Below, piece by piece: positions 44,942 to 54,338 of a stretch of DNA of 64,000 nt; position 1 is the stretch's first letter; each line of letters opens with the position of its first letter. The position numbers and the translations under genes were made by a program. The notes below the pieces were generated by a model. That model saw only the letters and a list, made by a program, of their open reading frames with translations, made no database searches and had not been told where the DNA came from. Source of the DNA: Pontibacillus chungwhensis BH030062. Its GTDB lineage: Bacteria > Bacillota > Bacilli > Bacillales > BH030062. Location: contig NZ_AVBG01000006.1 of assembly GCF_000770675.1 (NCBI RefSeq), forward strand, positions 161,561 through 225,560, in the 5' to 3' direction.

Positions 44942-45205
44942 TTGCTTTCAACCTCTCCAGTTTTTAATAAGACGCCTGAAATAAATAGATTAATAGATTA
45001 TGTAGAGACTTTTATCAAAATCTCATGTAACTAGCGCATCTATTAAAAACGCCCTTTTGGATATTATTTCAAAACCTATACGATAATTCAATCATAGGAT
45101 TTTTGTATCAGAAAAGGCACATACCTATTACAGGTTAATTAATCGTGGTGATATTCAATACCAAAAGTTACAATATATAGTAAATAAACAATCAAGGAGA
45201 AGTTC

Positions 45206-46036
45206 ATGCTATTATTCCGAAACTTTTTAAAGAAGAAACCAAAAGAAAAAGAAAGTAAGCCAAAACAAACAATAGAGACGATTTCGAAGACTCGAAAAAG
45301 CAATGAACGAGTTGCTACCAGGAAAGGAGAAATAGGAGAGTACAAGATCGATATCCAGCTTGACCAGTTGCCAAAGGAATATCTTCACTTAAGTGATCTC
45401 CTTGTAGAAAACCCAAGAGCCAAATCAGGGTACTCCCAAATTGATCATGTGGTGATAACGCCTTACGGGATATTTTCCATAGAAACAAAAAATTATCAGG
45501 GGACAATTTACGGTGGAAAAGATCGAAAAACGTGGCTCGTTAATGGGAAGTTTAAAATGATGAACCCTTTCGTTCAAAACTACGGGCATATTCAAGCTTT
45601 AACATCGTTTATTGATAAAAAGTACCACGATTTATTTATCTCCATGGTTTCTTTCACGAAACGCTGCACTTTTAAAGTAGATGTCGATTACCGCAAGATA
45701 GCCTCCAACGAACTGATCGTCTATGATATTGAGCTGTCAGAATTCATTCATAGGAAGGTCTCCGTATTAAAAATTCATCACAAGGAGCCTCTCTTAACGA
45801 CAGAGGACATCTCAGCCATTTTTAGTGCTTTTTCAAATGCTAATATTACTGATCCCAAAGTGAGAGAAAAGCATAAACAAGCCCTTCAGAAACATACATC
45901 AGAAGAAAAGCCTAATTCAAAATCCACTTGCACAGTATGCAATAAACCGGTTTCCGAGAAGGTGAAATCATATTGTTTATCAAATAACCGGTTTAAGGGA
46001 CAAATCTATTGTTATGAACATCAAAAAGCCAAATAG
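45206..46036 (+). CDS. NERD-domain nuclease-related protein with C-terminal zinc motif
   Basis: A 276-residue protein. After a basic N-terminus comes a NERD domain (about 35-165): KGEIGEYKI, YSQIDHVVITPYGIFSIETKNYQG (Asp and Glu-x-Lys as in PD-(D/E)XK folds) and NPFVQNYGHIQAL. Near the C-terminus CTVCNKPVSEKVKSYC and CYEHQ form a probable zinc finger. NERD proteins are thought to process DNA, but the role is untested. AAGGAG seven bases upstream of the ATG. It is closed by a strong terminator. Confidence 0.85.
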   Translation: MLLFRNFLKKKPKEKESKPKQTIETISKTRKSNERVATRKGEIGEYKIDIQLDQLPKEYLHLSDLLVENPRAKSGYSQIDHVVITPYGIFSIETKNYQGTIYGGKDRKTWLVNGKFKMMNPFVQNYGHIQALTSFIDKKYHDLFISMVSFTKRCTFKVDVDYRKIASNELIVYDIELSEFIHRKVSVLKIHHKEPLLTTEDISAIFSAFSNANITDPKVREKHKQALQKHTSEEKPNSKSTCTVCNKPVSEKVKSYCLSNNRFKGQIYCYEHQKAK

Positions 46037-46060
46037 CAGGTAAAAGTTAAAAACTATAAC

Positions 46061-46092
46061 AGAGGGGGGCACAGCCCACTGTGCCCCCCTCT
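46061..46092. terminator. Bidirectional GC-rich terminator
   Basis: AGAGGGGGGCACAG and CTGTGCCCCCCTCT arms with a 4-nt loop, shared by two convergent genes. Confidence 0.88.
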
Positions 46093-46094
46093 TA

Positions 46095-46637
46095 CTATTT
46101 CTCTAAAATCGTCTCCTCAATCTTCTCCCCCAAATGACGCCCAGGTTCATCCGGCAGACACAAGATGCGCTGACCCACGGTTAGATCTTGAACCGATAGT
46201 TCCCCTTCACCTTCTTCACGTACAAAAACGCTAGAAGAATTCTGAAGTGTGGCTGAGATCGTCTCATGTTGACCTTCACACTCCACTCTTACAAAAGGTC
46301 GCTTCTCAATCTTCACTCTACCCACGTACAGATCTCGATCTTCCTTAAGACCAGAAAGCGTCAGGGGCTCTCCCGCTGTTACTTCGTGAAGATAAAGTGT
46401 CCGATTACCTTGATGTAAATACTGATGAAATGCACCGCAGTTTATTCGAAAGGGCCTTGCGGGATAATCCCCTGTTTCGCGATTTTCTGAGAGAACTTGT
46501 ACACAACCGTGGCCAGTGTTGCCTACGAAAAGACCTTCTGAAGGTGCCAGAATATCAGTGAAATCTAAACACACCCTCATGCCTTCTCCTACTTCTATAA
46601 TCTTTGTTACTTCATAGTACTGAGTTTGTTCCTTCAT
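46095..46637 (-). CDS. Stand-alone homologue of the C-terminal domain of class II 3-dehydroquinate synthase
   Basis: A 180-residue protein. GLFVGNTGHGCVQVLSEN, PARPFRINCGAFHQYL, LYVGRVKIEKRPFVRVE, SATLQNSSSVFVREEGEG and the end GRHLGEKIEETILEK closely follow the C-terminal half of archaeal AroB' (DHQS family), from memory of that family. The N-terminal catalytic half is absent and the start has good context, so it is not simply truncated. A dehydroquinate synthase activity is therefore unlikely; it may be a repurposed beta-rich domain. It is monocistronic. Confidence 0.65.
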   Translation of the reverse strand: MKEQTQYYEVTKIIEVGEGMRVCLDFTDILAPSEGLFVGNTGHGCVQVLSENRETGDYPARPFRINCGAFHQYLHQGNRTLYLHEVTAGEPLTLSGLKEDRDLYVGRVKIEKRPFVRVECEGQHETISATLQNSSSVFVREEGEGELSVQDLTVGQRILCLPDEPGRHLGEKIEETILEK

Positions 46638-46771
46638 TTTCGCACTCCTAACACAAAAACACGAGCGTAGTCCTCTGTTTCGCCCTACAGTAAACCTGAA
46701 GACATTTACCGTGGATCTGTAATATAACTTCTATCTTGAGCTAATTTCAGTAAGTTTTCAAGAGTGACAGG

Positions 46772-46901
46772 GGGACAGGTACATCGTCCCGGCGGATATG
46801 CATAAAAGAACAAAAAAACAGCAAAGTACTCCAGTTAGTACTTTGCTGTTTTTACTTTTCTACATACTATTAATCCCGGAATGGGACAGTGTACCTGTCC
46901 C
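46772..46901. repeat. Short composite element, 46-kb copy
   Basis: REP 46772-46790, hairpin 46812-46853 and inverted REP 46883-46901, covering the middle of the 307-bp gap. Confidence 0.85.
46812..46853. terminator. Terminator hairpin in composite element
   Basis: AAAAACAGCAAAGTACT and AGTACTTTGCTGTTTTT arms with a 6-nt loop. Confidence 0.88.
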
Positions 46902-46944
46902 CTTGCCCCTCGAAGTGTACGGTATGTCCCGCCTAACTATCTTC

Positions 46945-47298
46945 TCACAACATCATCACTCCACCAAAAGCTGATAGGGTCAATCCTAGTCCAATCCCTA
47001 GCAACATAACCCTGCTCTTATTAAGAACTCCTCGCTTCCAACTCTGCAACTCTCCATCTTCTTTCAACATCTGTTCCACCCGTTCAGCCGACCTCGTTCG
47101 ACGCTTAAGCTGTTTAAATCCACTCGTAAACAACCGAAAAAAGCCCGTTTGAATAATGTGAAGAAAAGTGCCGACTGTCAGACTAATCAAGCCCCAGTAA
47201 AAGGCAGTATTCACCATATGTACTAATTCAAAATTCCCCAGCCCATAACATAGGACAAGAATGATTGCCGACAACGCCATTGGAATAACGAAAAACAT
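46945..47298 (-). CDS. DUF3899-like small membrane protein
   Basis: A 117-residue protein with three transmembrane helices (two at the N-terminus, one at the C-terminus) and a basic loop with FRLFTSGFKQLKRR, which recalls the DUF3899 family often found beside oligopeptide transporters. It follows the substrate-binding gene of the dpp operon on the same strand. Function unknown. Confidence 0.65.
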   Translation of the reverse strand: MFFVIPMALSAIILVLCYGLGNFELVHMVNTAFYWGLISLTVGTFLHIIQTGFFRLFTSGFKQLKRRTRSAERVEQMLKEDGELQSWKRGVLNKSRVMLLGIGLGLTLSAFGGVMML

Positions 47299-47319
47299 CT
47301 CCTCACTCTCCTTTTACAT

Positions 47320-47357
47320 AGAGAGCTGACCTTATTTTTAAGGTCAGCTCTCTTTTG
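47320..47357. terminator. Hairpin after the dpp operon
   Basis: AGAGAGCTGACCTTA and TAAGGTCAGCTCTCT arms form a 14-15 bp stem. The minus-strand T-run is weak, so readthrough into the DUF3899-like gene is possible. Confidence 0.7.
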
Positions 47358-47359
47358 CA

Positions 47360-48964
47360 TTATTTCTTTTCAGCCCATTGCAGGTACGGCATTGCGTTTA
47401 CCGGATATACAATCCCTTTGTAATCTTGTGAAGTTAAATAGTTTTGAGAATAGTGGTAGACAGGCATAAATGGAAGTTCTTCCATTAAGATATCTTCTGC
47501 TTCATGGAGCTTCTCCATGCGTTTTGCGGGATCTTGAATTCCTTTTGATTCAGCCATTAAAGAGTCGTACTCTTCGCTTACCCAGTTTGTACGGTTGTTT
47601 GGGCTATCTCCAAGATAATAATCAAGGATCGGCGTTGGATCAACATAAATGCCAATCCAGCCCATACGAGCCATTTGGTAGTTTCCTTGTTTCGTTGTAT
47701 CAAGGTAAGTGTTCCACTCTTGGTTGTTCAAGGTTACTTCAACACCAAGATTCTGTTTCAACATTTCTTGGACGCCTTCTGCAATCTTCTTATGGTTCTC
47801 AGATGTATTGTACATCAATTCAACTGTTGGGATTTCGTCCCATCCTTCTTCTTGTTTCGCTTCTTCGATTAGTTGCTTCGCCTCATCATAATTTTCTTCA
47901 AAATAGGCTTCTTTTTGTTCACGGAAATCTCCGTTTGGTGTGTCTACCCCATAAGGTACGAAGGCATAGGCAGGATCTTCGCCGCCTTGCGAGATGTTTT
48001 CGGTAATGGACTCACGATCGATTGCCATTGTAAAGGCTTTTCGAACTTTTGGATTTGTAAATGGCTCTTTTTCTACGTTGAACATGTACATGTACGTTCC
48101 GAAGTACGGCGTAATCTTAAAGTCTTCGCTTCCTTTTTCCTGAGCGATGACATCTGTCGGCAATGTATCAATCATGTCGAGCTCCCCTGATTTATACATT
48201 TGATAGTACGTATTCGCATCATTCACCATTTCCCACGTAATCTTCTCCATGGACACCTCTTCTTTGTTCCAATACTCTCCGTTCTTCTTCACAACAAGCT
48301 GACTATCATGATCCCAGCTATCAAGGGAGTATGGGCCGTTACTGACATAGTTGTCTGCTTCAGCAGCCCAGTCTTCATTTTCTTCTACCACTGATTTATT
48401 AACCGGGTAGTACGTCCAGAAAGCAAGCAGCTTCTCAATAAATCCAGTCGGCTTCTCAAGCTCAAACTTAAGCGTCTTCTCATCAACTGCGGTAACACCT
48501 ACGTCTTCAACCGAACCGTCACCTTTGTTGTACGCTTCAGCCCCTTTTATGTAGTACATATAAAAGGCGAATGAACTTCCTGTTTCAGGCTTCAAGACAC
48601 GTTTCCAGGAATATTCAAAGTCCTCAGCAGTAATAGGATCACCATTTGACCAATTAGCGTCTTCTTTAATGGTTACCGTATATGTCGTTTTGTCATCAGA
48701 TACTTCTACTTCTTCAGCAAGCCCTTTAATAATCTCGCCTTCTTTGTTTTCTGTATAAAGACCTTCATATAAGTGGTCCAAAACCCATCCAGACGTTGTA
48801 TCCGTCGCAAGTGCCGGGTCCAGGGATGGTGGTTCACTCTTCGCATTCACCGTAATCGATTGTTCCGATTCGCCTTCACCTTCCTCTGATGCATCACCAC
48901 CACAAGCAGCAAGCATGGGTACAAGTACAAGCACAAAAAGCACTCCAAAGAACATTTTCTTCAT
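47360..48964 (-). CDS. dppE: Oligopeptide/dipeptide ABC transporter substrate-binding lipoprotein
   Basis: A 534-residue SBP_bac_5 lipoprotein: signal with lipobox LAAC, acidic linker (GGDASEEGEGES), KSEPPSLDPALATDTTSGWVL and the NWSNGDPITAEDFEYSWKR region typical of OppA. It captures peptides at the cell surface for the permease encoded upstream. AGGAGG nine bases before 48964 selects this ATG among several. Last of the six dpp genes. Confidence 0.92.
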   Translation of the reverse strand: MKKMFFGVLFVLVLVPMLAACGGDASEEGEGESEQSITVNAKSEPPSLDPALATDTTSGWVLDHLYEGLYTENKEGEIIKGLAEEVEVSDDKTTYTVTIKEDANWSNGDPITAEDFEYSWKRVLKPETGSSFAFYMYYIKGAEAYNKGDGSVEDVGVTAVDEKTLKFELEKPTGFIEKLLAFWTYYPVNKSVVEENEDWAAEADNYVSNGPYSLDSWDHDSQLVVKKNGEYWNKEEVSMEKITWEMVNDANTYYQMYKSGELDMIDTLPTDVIAQEKGSEDFKITPYFGTYMYMFNVEKEPFTNPKVRKAFTMAIDRESITENISQGGEDPAYAFVPYGVDTPNGDFREQKEAYFEENYDEAKQLIEEAKQEEGWDEIPTVELMYNTSENHKKIAEGVQEMLKQNLGVEVTLNNQEWNTYLDTTKQGNYQMARMGWIGIYVDPTPILDYYLGDSPNNRTNWVSEEYDSLMAESKGIQDPAKRMEKLHEAEDILMEELPFMPVYHYSQNYLTSQDYKGIVYPVNAMPYLQWAEKK

Positions 48965-48977
48965 TTCTCTCATCCTC

Positions 48978-49937
48978 CTATTCATTATATAGATGACAAG
49001 CGACCCAATGACCCGCTTGCTGTTCTTTCCATTCAGGGACTACTTCGCTACAGATATCCATTGCATGCGGACATCTTGTCCGGAAACGGCATCCGGATGG
49101 TGGATTAACAGGACTAGGGGGATCCCCCTCTAGCAGAATTCGCTCTCGACTGTTTGTCACCGCCGGATCCGGGACTGGATTAGCGGATAGCAGGGCCTGC
49201 GTGTAAGGGTGAAGTGTTTCTTGGAACAATTGATCACTATCAGCAAGCTCCATCATCCCACCGAGATACATCACTCCTATTCGATCGCTGATATGCTGCA
49301 CCATCCCTAGATCATGAGCAATAAACAAATACGTCAGATCTGAGTCCTGTCTTAGATCTTCCATTAAGTTTACGATTTGTGCTTGAATCGAGACATCTAA
49401 TGCTGAGATCGGCTCATCCGCTACGATAAATTCAGGCTCTACAGCCAACGCCCTTGCAATTCCAATTCGTTGCCGCTGACCTCCACTAAATTCATGAGGA
49501 TACCTTTTGGCATGATCCGCCTGAAGCCCGACCCTTTCTAAAAGCTGAAAGACTCTTTCTTTACGCTTCTTTCCTTTCCATAAGCCATGCGCATCAATTC
49601 CCTCTGCGATAATGTCCATGACCTTCATTCTCGGATTCAGAGAAGCTTGTGGGTCCTGGAAAATCATCTGCATCGTTCGGTTCGTTTCACGAGCTTCCTT
49701 ACGCCCAAGAGTCGATACGTCTTTTCCTTTATACGTAATGGATCCTGATGTAGCGCCTTCTAGTCCTACAATCGTGCGACCAAGCGTTGACTTTCCACTT
49801 CCACTTTCTCCCACAAGCCCTAACGTTTCTCCCTTTTGAATGGAAAAACTGATATCATCAACGGCTTTAAGCGTTTGGTTCCCTCCAATCGGGAAATGCT
49901 TTTTCACCTGCTGTACGTCTACGAGTGAATCTGACAT
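48978..49937 (-). CDS. dppF: Peptide ABC transporter ATP-binding protein (DppF/OppF)
   Basis: A 319-residue ATPase with Walker A GESGSGKSTLG, signature SGGQRQRIGIARAL, Walker B FIVADEPISALD and the C-terminal oligopeptide cassette with cysteines (CRFRTRCPHAMDIC) that bind an Fe-S cluster or metal in this family. It pairs with DppD to power uptake. Start overlaps the DppD stop by one base (TAATG). Confidence 0.94.
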   Translation of the reverse strand: MSDSLVDVQQVKKHFPIGGNQTLKAVDDISFSIQKGETLGLVGESGSGKSTLGRTIVGLEGATSGSITYKGKDVSTLGRKEARETNRTMQMIFQDPQASLNPRMKVMDIIAEGIDAHGLWKGKKRKERVFQLLERVGLQADHAKRYPHEFSGGQRQRIGIARALAVEPEFIVADEPISALDVSIQAQIVNLMEDLRQDSDLTYLFIAHDLGMVQHISDRIGVMYLGGMMELADSDQLFQETLHPYTQALLSANPVPDPAVTNSRERILLEGDPPSPVNPPSGCRFRTRCPHAMDICSEVVPEWKEQQAGHWVACHLYNE

Positions 49938-50956
49938 TATCTACTCCTCCCTGCCATTGCGACTTCCTTCGGCTTCTTGGCTCTAGAGTCATTCAACCAA
50001 CATTTAGAGGCATGATCGGTGGTTAAGTACGTAGAGTCAGGCATTTTCTCTACACATATATCCATCGCATACTCACAACGAGCGGCAAACGGGCACCCTT
50101 TTGGAGGGGAGAACAAGTCAGGAGGTGTTCCTTCAATCGGAATTAGACGTTCTCGCGCCCCATCTTGTCGTTGTTTTGGAATCGAACCTAGCAGCCCCCA
50201 CGTATAAGGATGGTTCGGATTCGCAAAAATTTCTTCAACCGAACCGCTCTCCACGACCACGCCCGCATACATGACGGCTACACGCTGCGCAACTTCAGCG
50301 ACCACTCCTAAATCATGGGTAATGATTAAGATAGACGTATCCAAGCGTTGCTGGAGGTCTTTAAGCAGATCAAGAATTTGAGCTTGAATGGTTACATCAA
50401 GCGCTGTGGTCGGTTCATCTGCAATAATAAGCTGAGGTTCACACGCAAGAGCAACAGCAATGAGAACCCTCTGTCTCATCCCTCCACTTAACTCATGCGG
50501 ATACTGGCTATAGCGCTCTTCCACATTTGGAATCCCGACTAAGGTCAGGAGCTCCAGCACGCGGCTTTTTCGTTCCATTTTAGATAAATCTGTATGCAAC
50601 TTTAAAGATTCGTCAATCTGGTGACCGATCTTCATCGTAGGGTTCAGAGATGTCATCGGATCTTGAGATATCAAACTAATTTTAGATCCTTTTACTTTTT
50701 GCATCTCCTTTTTGGAGTACGTTAGCAAGTCGTCTTCTTCAAAAGTGACCACTCCTGAACTGATCCGGCTCACTTTCTTCGGTAGCAATCCCATAATCGT
50801 CTTCGCTGTCACACTCTTACCAGAACCACTCTCTCCTACAATGGCAAGTACTTCTCCTTTATTAACGTGGAAGTTCACACCGCGTACAGCTTGTACTTCC
50901 CCGCCATAGGTCTTAAACGATACGTGCAAATCTTCAACTTCTAACAAACGTTCCAT
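49937..50956 (-). CDS. dppD: Peptide ABC transporter ATP-binding protein (DppD/OppD)
   Basis: A 339-residue ATPase: Walker A GESGSGKSVTA, signature SGGMRQRVLIAVAL, Walker B LIIADEPTTALD and C-terminal CPFAARCEYAMDIC. It forms the heterodimeric motor with DppF. Twelve bases downstream of the permease gene. Confidence 0.94.
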   Translation of the reverse strand: MERLLEVEDLHVSFKTYGGEVQAVRGVNFHVNKGEVLAIVGESGSGKSVTAKTIMGLLPKKVSRISSGVVTFEEDDLLTYSKKEMQKVKGSKISLISQDPMTSLNPTMKIGHQIDESLKLHTDLSKMERKSRVLELLTLVGIPNVEERYSQYPHELSGGMRQRVLIAVALACEPQLIIADEPTTALDVTIQAQILDLLKDLQQRLDTSILIITHDLGVVAEVAQRVAVMYAGVVVESGSVEEIFANPNHPYTWGLLGSIPKQRQDGARERLIPIEGTPPDLFSPPKGCPFAARCEYAMDICVEKMPDSTYLTTDHASKCWLNDSRAKKPKEVAMAGRSR

Positions 50957-50968
50957 CTCACCCCTCCT

Positions 50969-51913
50969 TTAATCACTAGATTGTGGATCGAGCGCGTCTT
51001 GTAACCCATCTCCAAATACGTTAAATGCAAACATCGTTAACGAGATGAGGAAACCAGGGAAGAATAAACGCCACCACTGTCCGGTTAAAATTACTCCTAA
51101 TGCATCATTGGCCATGGTTCCCCAGCTTGCGATCGGGGCTTGTACACCTAGACCGATAAAACTTAAAAAGGACTCTGCGAAAATGGCGTTTGGAATCGTA
51201 AACGTCAGGTTCACTATAATAATGCCGATCATATTCGGGAACAAATGACGCCAAATAATCTTTCCATGAGACGTACCAAGCTTTTGAGCAGCCGTGACGT
51301 ACTCTTGCTCTTTTAACTGTAGGATTTGCCCCCTTACAATCCTCGCCATGCCGACCCAACCTGTAATGGATAAAGCTAGAATAATGGTCCATAAACCAGG
51401 TTTCATGACAACAAGTAGCAAGATCACCACTAGTAAATACGGAATGCCATATAAGATCTCTACAATCCGCATTAGGAAGCCATCAATTCGGTCACCTAAT
51501 TTCCCTCGGCCAGCCATATAACCTGATATTCCTCCAACCACAAGGCCCATAACAAGGTCAATTAACGCGGCTGCAATACCGATCGTTAAAGAGATTCGAG
51601 CTCCGTACCACGTACGCGCCCACATATCTCGTCCAAGTGCATCGGTACCAAACCAATGCTCGACACTTGGCGCCAGGTTCTTCGCTTCTAAGTTCTGATC
51701 CGAATAACTGTAGGGAACCATGTTAGGCCCAAAGATAGCGAAGAAAGTAATGATCACTAAAATAAACATTCCAAGTACGGCAAGCTTATTTCGTAAAATG
51801 TTCGTAACGGTTTCCCTGAATTGACCAATACTCGGCCTGACGATCTCATTTTGTTTGAACCGATTGTGGTCTACGGGGTGAAATAAATCTTCTTCATTTC
51901 GCTGTTCGATCAT
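50969..51913 (-). CDS. dppC: Peptide ABC transporter permease (DppC/OppC)
   Basis: A 314-residue inner membrane permease with an N-terminal OppC_N segment (TNILRNKLAVLGMFILVIITFFAIF) and the EAA loop GTSHGKIIWRHLFPNM. It forms the channel with DppB. Two bases after the DppB stop. Confidence 0.93.
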   Translation of the reverse strand: MIEQRNEEDLFHPVDHNRFKQNEIVRPSIGQFRETVTNILRNKLAVLGMFILVIITFFAIFGPNMVPYSYSDQNLEAKNLAPSVEHWFGTDALGRDMWARTWYGARISLTIGIAAALIDLVMGLVVGGISGYMAGRGKLGDRIDGFLMRIVEILYGIPYLLVVILLLVVMKPGLWTIILALSITGWVGMARIVRGQILQLKEQEYVTAAQKLGTSHGKIIWRHLFPNMIGIIIVNLTFTIPNAIFAESFLSFIGLGVQAPIASWGTMANDALGVILTGQWWRLFFPGFLISLTMFAFNVFGDGLQDALDPQSSD

Positions 51914-51915
51914 CT

Positions 51916-52842
51916 CTACTCCCCCTTACTCGACAATTTAATTCTTGGATCCACTAATCGATACGAAATATCCACAATAAATAAGGTTACAATGAGAATC
52001 GCACTGAAGAAGATGGTTGTGCCAAGGATGACAGGGAAATCACGATTGAAGATGCTATCGACGAAATACTTCCCAATCCCTGGTATTGCAAAAATCTTCT
52101 CAATGACGAACGTTCCAGTAAGAAGAAACGCAACCAGAGGGCCGATAAAAGATATAACGGGAATAAGCGCGTTACGAATACCGTGCTTAATCACAATCCC
52201 GATTGTACTGACCCCTTTTGCATCTGCGGTTTTTATGTAATCCTGATTCATCACTTCAAGCATGCTCGATCTCATGAAGCGAGCAACGATGGCGAGCGGG
52301 GCCGTTGCTAAAGCAACCGATGGTAACACTGTATGCTCCCAAGATCCCCACGAAGCTACAGGAAGAAGCCCCCAATCTACGGCAAAATATTTAATCAAGA
52401 GAGGCGCCAGAATAAAACTCGGCACTGAAATCCCTATAATAGCTACCCCCATGGATAGGTAATCCAGCAGGCCGTTGTGATTAAGCGCCGCAACGATTCC
52501 TAATATAAGGCCAAAAACAATGGCAATCACAAGAGCTTGTATGCCGAGTAAAGCAGACGCCGGAAAGCCATCCGCAATCAACGTGTTCACATCCCGCGTT
52601 TTTGATTCAATGGAAGGCCCTAAATCCAAGGTGGCGAGATTCTTTAAATAAAGAAGATATTGAACAGGAAGTGGCTGATCGAGGTTGTATTTCTCCCTCA
52701 TATTCTCAACGACTTCTTCCGGGAGTACGTCAGCATCTGAGGCAAAAGGATCGCCCGGTATAGAGTGCATGATAATAAACGTTAACGTTGTAATGACCCA
52801 GATTGTCACAATCATCGTTAGGAATCGCTTAAGAATGTACAT
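51916..52842 (-). CDS. dppB: Peptide ABC transporter permease (DppB/OppB)
   Basis: A 308-residue permease: N-terminal MYILKRFLTMIVTIWVITTLTF-type helix, HSIPGDPF, and the EAA loop AKGVSTIGIVIKHGIRNALIP. Partner of DppC. Twenty-one bases downstream of dppA. Confidence 0.93.
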   Translation of the reverse strand: MYILKRFLTMIVTIWVITTLTFIIMHSIPGDPFASDADVLPEEVVENMREKYNLDQPLPVQYLLYLKNLATLDLGPSIESKTRDVNTLIADGFPASALLGIQALVIAIVFGLILGIVAALNHNGLLDYLSMGVAIIGISVPSFILAPLLIKYFAVDWGLLPVASWGSWEHTVLPSVALATAPLAIVARFMRSSMLEVMNQDYIKTADAKGVSTIGIVIKHGIRNALIPVISFIGPLVAFLLTGTFVIEKIFAIPGIGKYFVDSIFNRDFPVILGTTIFFSAILIVTLFIVDISYRLVDPRIKLSSKGE

Positions 52843-52863
52843 CTTCTTCCTCCTTTCTTTCTG

Positions 52864-53712
52864 TTATGCATTCACGTGGCCGAGTACTCCGTTCGTGGCA
52901 GACATCGCAATAATGACAAGACCCCACATTTGCTTGTAGGCCGTTATGTAATCCTGACAGGTAAATCGAACGCTTTCTGTTCCTGTCATTTCAACTGTAG
53001 GAATAGTTGTTGTCATCAACGCTTGTTGAGACCCTTTAAACGTTAGATCGAATGTAATTGGACCGGGTACCTCATATGACTTAAACGTATCCAGTCGTTG
53101 CACCGCAGCCTCGGCCTTCTCTTCTATTTCTTTATGAACTTGCTTAGGTGAACGAAGATCTGCAGCAAAGCGGTCAATTCCGCGCTTTGTCACCACACTC
53201 TCGACATCTGGCAACGTTTCCTTCACTTCATCAACGTAAGCATCATCGCCTGAGATGAAAATCGACGGTACGTGATAGAATCCTGCTGCACCAGCATTTA
53301 ATTCCGTTTCGCCAACTACTTTCCCATTTACTTTCATTTCTTTCACACAAATGCCCGCTAACGTGTGGCTGATGGTGGTTCGCTCAGAACCTGATTCACG
53401 CCCGTGATGACCCACGAACATCATGGCATCAACCGTCTCATCAAGGCCTTCTAACTGACACATAACCCGGTTACTCCCTGAAATGAGGCGAGCCCGTTCA
53501 TCGAACTCTTCAATTAAAATGTTCGACATATTCCCATGCCCATCTGCCACAACCACCTCTGTCGCCCCTCCGTTAAAGGCACCACGCACAGCGGCATTTA
53601 CTTCTTCGGTCATGAGCTTTCGGAAACGTTGGTACTCATCATTCTTCTTCAGCTGCACGTTAGTAGCTACACCTGAAATTCCTTCAATGTCTGCTGAAAT
53701 AAAAATTTTCAT
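52864..53712 (-). CDS. dppA: D-aminopeptidase DppA (M55)
   Basis: A 282-residue self-compartmentalising zinc D-aminopeptidase. The N-terminus MKIFISADIEGISG provides Asp8 and Glu10 metal ligands; ADGHGN and FVGHHGRESG give the His ligands. It cleaves D-Ala-containing peptides, so the operon likely recycles cell-wall-derived D-peptides, as in B. subtilis dppABCDE. First gene of the operon. Confidence 0.93.
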   Translation of the reverse strand: MKIFISADIEGISGVATNVQLKKNDEYQRFRKLMTEEVNAAVRGAFNGGATEVVVADGHGNMSNILIEEFDERARLISGSNRVMCQLEGLDETVDAMMFVGHHGRESGSERTTISHTLAGICVKEMKVNGKVVGETELNAGAAGFYHVPSIFISGDDAYVDEVKETLPDVESVVTKRGIDRFAADLRSPKQVHKEIEEKAEAAVQRLDTFKSYEVPGPITFDLTFKGSQQALMTTTIPTVEMTGTESVRFTCQDYITAYKQMWGLVIIAMSATNGVLGHVNA

Positions 53713-53798
53713 GTGGATCCTCCTACAATCTTATTTTTCATTCTTTAAATCATCAGAAATTCCATCGCGACTGGAATCGTTCCCATACCTTCTCCTCC

Positions 53799-53817
53799 GG
53801 GACAGATTAATTGTCCC
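53799..53817. repeat. REP family 1, variant unit
   Basis: GGGACAGATTAATTGTCCC between dppA and the upstream lrp-type gene; one of few copies inside a same-strand gene pair. Confidence 0.65.
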
Positions 53818-53876
53818 TTTGTCGCCAGCCTCCCTTTTAACTGAATTTTCAAACATGTATGTTTAAAAAAATATAT

Positions 53877-54338
53877 CTATAAATATTCGAATGTGTTTTT
53901 ATGGACATCCATTTGGACTAGTACGTTAGTCGATTGGATATGTGGAATCTGATAGATCTTCTTAACCGTCTCATTGAGTTCTTCATAGCTTCTGACATTC
54001 ACCTGACCAAGCAATTGGTATTCCCCCGTTAGTGTCGTGACATAGCGAATCACCGGGATATTCGTTAACGACGTAATGACTTCATCTATGTATTGAGGAA
54101 CAACTTGAACCTGTACAATAGCACTAACCTTAATCCCTATTGTAATAGGGTTTACGACCCCTACAACCTCTAGGATATTGTTATCAACCATTTGGTTATA
54201 GCGTTTGCGAACGGTCTTTTCTGTCACGTCCAGCTCACTTGCGATTTCTGCAAAAGACATACGCCCATTCTTCGACAATTGTTTAATAATGCCTTTATCC
54301 AATTCGTCGATCACAGAATCGAATTCCTCTGACGACAT
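53877..54338 (-). CDS. Lrp/AsnC-family transcription regulator
   Basis: A 153-residue regulator: N-terminal HTH (LDKGIIKQLSKNGRMSFAEIASELDVTEKTVRKRYNQM) and C-terminal RAM/AsnC ligand domain with TLTGEYQLLGQVNV. It lies directly upstream of the dpp operon and divergent from an amidohydrolase, so it may control one or both in response to amino acids. Confidence 0.9.
   Translation of the reverse strand: MSSEEFDSVIDELDKGIIKQLSKNGRMSFAEIASELDVTEKTVRKRYNQMVDNNILEVVGVVNPITIGIKVSAIVQVQVVPQYIDEVITSLTNIPVIRYVTTLTGEYQLLGQVNVRSYEELNETVKKIYQIPHIQSTNVLVQMDVHKNTFEYL

Noticed and set aside
47470..48006. Plus-strand ORF of 178 codons opposite dppE
   Set aside because: Antisense to a clear SBP_bac_5 lipoprotein gene; no ribosome site and no recognisable domain.
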